Positions 59,346 through 64,000 of a DNA stretch of 64,000 bases are shown piece by piece (within the stretch, counting starts at the first letter, position 1; each line of letters begins with the position of its first letter). The notes beneath the pieces are model-generated. The model was not told the origin of the DNA and did no database searches. It was given only the letters and a program-made list of their open reading frames with translations. Made by a program: the position numbers and the translations under genes. This stretch comes from Henckelia pumila (taxonomy: Eukaryota; Streptophyta; Magnoliopsida; Lamiales; Gesneriaceae). The DNA is taken from assembly GCF_033568475.1 (NCBI RefSeq), contig NC_133123.1, positions 140,012,062 to 140,076,061 on the forward strand, in the 5' to 3' direction.

Positions 59346-59349
59346 TTGG

Positions 59350-59989
59350 TGTTATCCTGGTATGCTCAGACGATGGGTCTGGGGTCATCTTGCAAGATGG
59401 GAACCCAGCATCATCCCGGGTGACGGGCCCGGGGTTGTCTTGTAAACCGGGAACCCAGGAGCTCCCTCAGGGGACTCCCTCCCGGGTGACGGGCCCGGGA
59501 TTGTCTTGTAAACCGGGAACTCAGGAGCTCCCTCAGGGGACTCCCTCCCGGGTGATGGGCCCGGGATCGACTTGTAAACCGGGGACCCAGAAGCTCCCTC
59601 AGGGGCCCACAGATGAAAGGATAAGTACCCGAAAACCAGGGGCCGGTAATACTCAGTGGGCCCAAGGTCATTTTATATAAAATGAAGCCCATATCTCTTT
59701 TACGTGTGGCAGACTTCTACTGCAAATCAAATCATTATGAATCACACTGTCACGGTATGGGTTCCTCCTAGTATTACGGGGTGTCTAATCACACGTGACA
59801 ACCATCCTATCACAATAAAAATTTTCAGTTAGGCCATACTGGATAATCATAAAAGAGTCAGGTCAGCATGTATAAATACCAGGCTCCTACGCCTGGCCAA
59901 GGGAGACACGATCACTTTCTAGCACACACTCACTCTCTAAAATTTTCTAAGCCCACCCCCGGGGCATTCATTTTATGATGTTCGCATCA
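59350..59989 (+). repeat. 3' LTR of the gypsy element
   Basis: 640 bp, nearly identical to 46255-46894 and followed by the target duplication GGTGC. It carries the 66-bp tandem array at 59416-59613. Confidence 0.93.
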
Positions 59990-59994
59990 GGTGC

Positions 59995-60445
59995 TCTCGT
60001 TCAAACTCAACGTACGTTGCAGAGGAGAGCGATCTCGAAAAAGACTACCATCCTGTAAACTCATTATTTTGGGTCGTGAAAGATATGGATCGGAAAAGAA
60101 TTTGACAAACGTCAAAATCCTTTTCTTTTTTCTGTTTCATGATCATGACCATAATATATATAGCAAAATAGTATTTGCTAAATATGACCTTTCAGTTTTA
60201 TGTTATGGAGGTCTGTGAATGACATGATTATATGCCAAAATGATATCACCAAACTTTGTGTATTTATATAGTGACACTTCCATCTCTCACCATTAATTAT
60301 ATTCATTCATCGACAACGTGCATTCGACATGTTATCTGTCGTGTAAAGCTCAATAACAGATCATTCTCTTCTTTTCTCTATGCGCTTTTATTTTAGATTA
60401 TCCTTCTCATTTCATTTTTTTTATTTCCAAACATAAATTGTGTCA

Positions 60446-60446
<1 letters not shown>
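59995..60446. other. Intergenic flank of the gypsy insertion
   Basis: AT-rich DNA that continues the pre-insertion locus from 46254. No gene was found. Confidence 0.5.
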
Positions 60447-60502
<56 letters not shown>

Positions 60503-60620
60503 GAGTTCTTTTATGGTGCCCAACACTATATGCTCACTTCATGTTCACCATGTGCAATAGATGAGTTGACTTGTACATGGTAAACATAAAGTTGACATAT
60601 AATGTTGGGCACCATAAAAG

Positions 60621-60652
<32 letters not shown>
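60447..60652. repeat. CA/TA microsatellite split by a hairpin MITE
   Basis: (CA)n from about 60447 passes into (TA)n to 60502. The (TA)n run resumes at 60625-60652 after the 121-bp MITE. Confidence 0.9.
60504..60624. mobile_element. 121-bp hairpin MITE inserted in a TA tract
   Basis: The left arm AGTTCTTTTATGGTGCCCAA and its continuation (to about 60557) match the reverse complement of the right arm with roughly six mismatches over 54 bases. The whole element would fold into one long hairpin with a small loop near 60560. Insertion into TA repeats fits a TA-targeting (Tc1/mariner-like) or similar MITE. The exact duplication cannot be seen inside the microsatellite. Confidence 0.85.
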
Positions 60653-60656
<4 letters not shown>

Positions 60657-62220
60657 ATGCGAAACGTACTGTTAATATCTGGAAACTTGTTATTTTTGCA
60701 AATATTTATTAATTATTGATATTCAAATTATTATGATCTTATCTTAATCAATCATTTTATAGATATTTATTAATTAATAATTTTACATAAATTAAATCAA
60801 ATAAATTATAATATATCCATCAAATCAAATAATTTATTAACTATTTTTTTTATTTATTTTTAATTTACATTATATTACTTATCTATGAATTACTTATCCT
60901 ATCATTCAAACCAAACGGTGCCTTAATACCGTACGACGACACTCAGAGATAATAATTGATTGATTTTTCCTCATCGCTTTATCTAATATTTATATGAAGT
61001 TTTACAAAAGATTAATAAGGCAATGCATCGTTATCTTATAAGTATATATATGGATTAATTATCTCTTATATTATAAACCTTTCACTGTACATTAATGAGC
61101 CAAACAATGCACTAGAAAGATAAATTGATAATAAAGGTGTTGATCAAATTTTAATGCTAAAGATAGATTTTTCTTTATCAATTATATCATCGTAGTCATA
61201 ATCGTTATAGTGAAAATGAAAAGTTTTAAAAATTGATAAGGATATATGTAAGATGTGCGTAAGCAAAAGTGATACTAATTATTACTTTTATCCCCAAACA
61301 TTTTATCCATGAAAAAAGATGTAGTATAGATAGGTTGGCTAGGTTTCCCTTTTCTCTTTTTGGAGAAGATTTTTCTATTATAAATAAACTTACTAGCTAG
61401 CCGATTGGTTATATTAATATTTTCCAAATTAAGTTTTTAATTGTTATTTCTTAAAATTCACTTACTATTACTACATTTTTATGGATAAAAATTATGTTCT
61501 CTAACTTTAAGATGTAGAAGTTAGAAATTAACACACAATGAATCCAAATTAATTTTTGAATTGTACATAATACAAATCAATATTCAAATATATACTAACT
61601 CGATGACTTTATATTGAATATTTCCGCACATTCCATTCAATGTAATGTCAATATCACTCTGACATATTTCCACTAAATATAGTAGATTTGTTATATTTTT
61701 TCATGGAATTGAATACGAATTATATAAAATAGAGATCGAGGAACAAATAATGAACGACTATAGTTTTTTTAAAAAAAATATTTAATTTCATGCATGAAAT
61801 TATATTTTCTTTTTTGATGGTAAGAATTTGTAATATTATTATAAAGATGAAGATGAAGCAGACTTCGAAACTTATCTTGGCATTTTCATCTAACAATTAT
61901 GTGCATGCATCTTGATGATTGATCACGATGAGCCTAATTTGGTGTTGATTATTTGAAAATGATCTGTGGGATATATATTTGTCTCACATTCAGAACGAAA
62001 TTACGTCCTTCAAAATCATCGAATTTGAATTACAAGTTTCGATGTACAAAGTTTTTTTAATAAGTTTTGATACAAATTTCAAACGAACTTAAAGTTAAAA
62101 TTAAATTATAAGTTAAAAATCCACTGTGGATCTAAAATTCTCCATTTTTTTTTATAGTAGCAATCAATACTATGCTTATGTACTATTGTATTTGTTCTAA
62201 ACACATGCAACGTGTGTTCA
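60653..62220. other. AT-rich intergenic region
   Basis: No gene or recognisable element. Confidence 0.5.
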
Positions 62221-62236
62221 AGTGTACTATAAATAT

Positions 62237-62468
62237 GCCCCCAATGGGGTGTCCAAGTTGGTGGAGTAGGTGAATTCTTGAACATAGGTCAGGAGTTCGA
62301 TTTTCCTTGCCAACACCTTCTTGGACCAGCCTGTCACACAGGGCTTGTCTAGTGTGGTTTACCTGACTGACGTAGTTTGCAGGCTATTGCGTTAGTCCGG
62401 AGGTTTACCCAGAGTGCACCGAAAGGTAGCGGCTGCGGGTTCCCACGTCACCAAAAAAAAAAAAAAAA
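62237..62468 (+). mobile_element. tRNA-derived SINE with poly(A) tail
   Basis: A 232-bp element whose head has Pol III promoter-like blocks (A box around GTCCAAGTTGGTGGAG, B box around GGAGTTCGATTTTC). The tRNA-unrelated body ends TGCGGGTTCCCACGTCACC and an A-tail of about 18. It is flanked by the direct repeat AGTGTACTATAAATAT (62221-62236 and 62469-62484), a 16-bp target duplication made by LINE-type integration. The perfect duplication implies a recent insertion. Confidence 0.92.
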
Positions 62469-62484
62469 AGTGTACTATAAATAT

Positions 62485-63825
62485 ATGTACATTATATATA
62501 TGAATTTTGACAACTAATATTAAAGTTAATGAAAATCGTACAATGAAGATTAATGTCATTAGTGTAGGTTGAATGCAACCATAATTTTATTTATACCCAT
62601 ATCACCAAATGCAACTCGAAGCCCAAGTATCAAAGCCAAATTTAATCACTTTAAATTACTAGCTTTAACCAAAAGCAAATTGCGGATTCAGCGGGAGACT
62701 AGATAATTTACTTAAATTTGTGGGTTGAAGTTAGTTTATTTAAACATATCCAAGTTACATGATTACCTCTTTGATTTCTCAAGGAAAGTGAGATTAATAA
62801 ATTTGACTATAGAATTCAGTCTGATTCAGACAGCATTAATGCAAGTACGCTTTTACAATGAAATAATAGTAACATATGGATTTGTCTGGATGAAAGATGA
62901 TCAAAATATTCCATCCTTTGGAGTTAATTATAGTATACACTATACAGCATAAAATTTATGAAAATGCAATAAATAAGGATTTAAAAAAAAACAAGTGATA
63001 TATACAAGAGGCCGTTCATTATTCATAGTTAATTGTAGTGTGTAAATAAAATTTATGAATGCAAATTATAAGGATTTAAAAAAATTAATTTACTATATAT
63101 ATAATTTAATAAACGTCATTTTTTTGAAATTCTAGCACAAATAAATGTTGATTTGGATATTACACATCGGTCTCTTCGAGAAATAATCCCTATATTGCAT
63201 TTCCCTTTGTAACCCTAAACCCAAATATATTTATTTCTTCCCACATATTAATTAATAACTACATATAAGTGTGTACATATTACAGTTTTATTTCTAATTT
63301 TCTGTGTACCTTGAATCGATACACGTCTTATATGGGCTTTTATCTGATATTACAGTAGTCCAAGCCCAAAGTCTACCTTAGGACAGGAATGTAAAGTTTT
63401 CTTTGGGCCCATTTATTCATTACGCAACATAACTAAAGCTATATGAAGAAGTTAAAAAAACAAATACCAGAAATAAGTATTGTTTGAAAACAAATATGAA
63501 AATTCGGTGATTTTTTTACAATAATATCAATAAAATTAAATAGAAATGTGGAATTTGGATTTATAAGAAACACACAAATTAAATTTTTACGACAAAAATA
63601 ATTTTTTTTAGTTATCGAAGACATACCAATTGATTTTATTTTAATACGGAAGCCATTTATACAGCATGGTGACAACAAAAATGGGTGCGAAAATCAAAAT
63701 AAATAGGTCTCATGTTTTCACCACCAAATAAGGAAACCTAATATCCCCCCGAAATGAGCACTTCTTTTTGGTTCATGTTCCGCATTATTTCATATCTTTA
63801 ACAAGTTTTCTTGCAGATTTTGCTT
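62485..63825. other. AT-rich intergenic region
   Basis: Partly duplicated short words (GTTAATTGTAGTGTGTAAATAAAATTTATGAA-like segments at about 62930-62960 and 63030-63060) are visible. A TGGGCCCA word lies near 63405. No gene could be supported. Confidence 0.45.
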
Positions 63826-64000
63826 AGGGGTGGTTTGGTACGGTATACCGCGGTATTCAACGAATACCGCATACCGTATCGAAACAAAATTTTCGGTACG
63901 ATATATCAAAATTTCGGTATTACATAAATCCATACCGTTCTTATCGAAAAATTTCAGTACACCGAAATTCGGTACGGTATCGGCATGATACCATACCGAA
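63826..64000. mobile_element. Left part of a hAT-like MITE running off the window
   Basis: It starts TAGGGGTGGTTTGGTACGG and continues in complementary GGTATACCG, TTTCGGTA and TACCGAA words, like the truncated element at 46063-46241. The other end lies beyond the window. Confidence 0.55.

Larger units (their letters stand above)
46255..59989 (+). mobile_element. Ty3/gypsy LTR retrotransposon, internally deleted and carrying a nested copia
   Basis: The 640-bp LTRs at 46255-46894 and 59350-59989 start TGTTATCC and end TTCGCATCA. The target duplication is GGTGC (46250-46254 and 59990-59994). The primer-binding site TGGCGCCGTCTGTGGG follows the left LTR. Gag and protease are present. Reverse transcriptase is cut at its start by a copia element, and all remaining pol sequence is missing. 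The two LTRs differ at only about half a dozen positions by eye, so the insertion is young. Confidence 0.93.

Overview
This is nuclear DNA from a flowering plant, almost certainly a eudicot. The evidence is intron-rich genes with GT-AG junctions, plant-specific families (a CLAVATA1-type receptor kinase, an ER HSP90 ending in KDEL, a GPI-type thaumatin-like protein, a plastid/mitochondrial mTERF protein), and plant CACTA, Ty3/gypsy, Ty1/copia, SINE and MITE elements. The sequence does not fix the species; an asterid is only a guess.

Left third (1-16.7 kb) is repeat territory. A degraded CACTA (En/Spm) transposase on the minus strand (416-3292) is split by a 1.94-kb solo LTR with a perfect target duplication. 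Directly upstream of the transposase start is a tandem array of about five 765-bp units (3311-16720). It is interrupted by a complete 9.58-kb non-autonomous LTR retrotransposon (4677-14255) with two 2,944-bp LTRs and the target duplication GCAAC. The solo LTR and both 2.9-kb LTRs each carry three evenly spaced 32-nt hairpins near the 3' end, which is the most unusual structure in the window.

Middle third (17-45 kb) is the gene island: CLAVATA1-like receptor kinase (23065-26254, +), a foldback element with a nested MITE (26.6-28.3 kb), a small mTERF protein gene (28961-30263, +), a decayed 3' half of a TFIIS-domain gene (30601-32086, +), the ER-lumenal HSP90 SHEPHERD/GRP94 (33248-38022, +, 15 exons) with an ER-stress element in its promoter, a thaumatin-like protein gene (39837-41683, -, 3 exons) and a tRNA-Leu(CAA) (44225-44308). 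From memory, the order TLP - HSP90.7 - TFIIS matches Arabidopsis At4g24180-At4g24200. CLV1 and SHEPHERD, which are functionally linked in Arabidopsis (SHD is needed for CLAVATA function), lie only 7 kb apart here.

Right third (46-64 kb) is a nest of young retrotransposons. A Ty3/gypsy element (46255-59989, 640-bp LTRs, target duplication GGTGC) contains a Ty1/copia element (minus strand, 49118-58627, ~1.86-kb LTRs) inserted at the start of its reverse transcriptase. The copia is followed by part of a second, tandem copia copy, which is fused by deletion to a truncated gypsy LTR. The remaining 4 kb is AT-rich intergenic DNA with a 121-nt hairpin MITE, a tRNA-derived SINE with a 16-bp target duplication, and the edge of another MITE.
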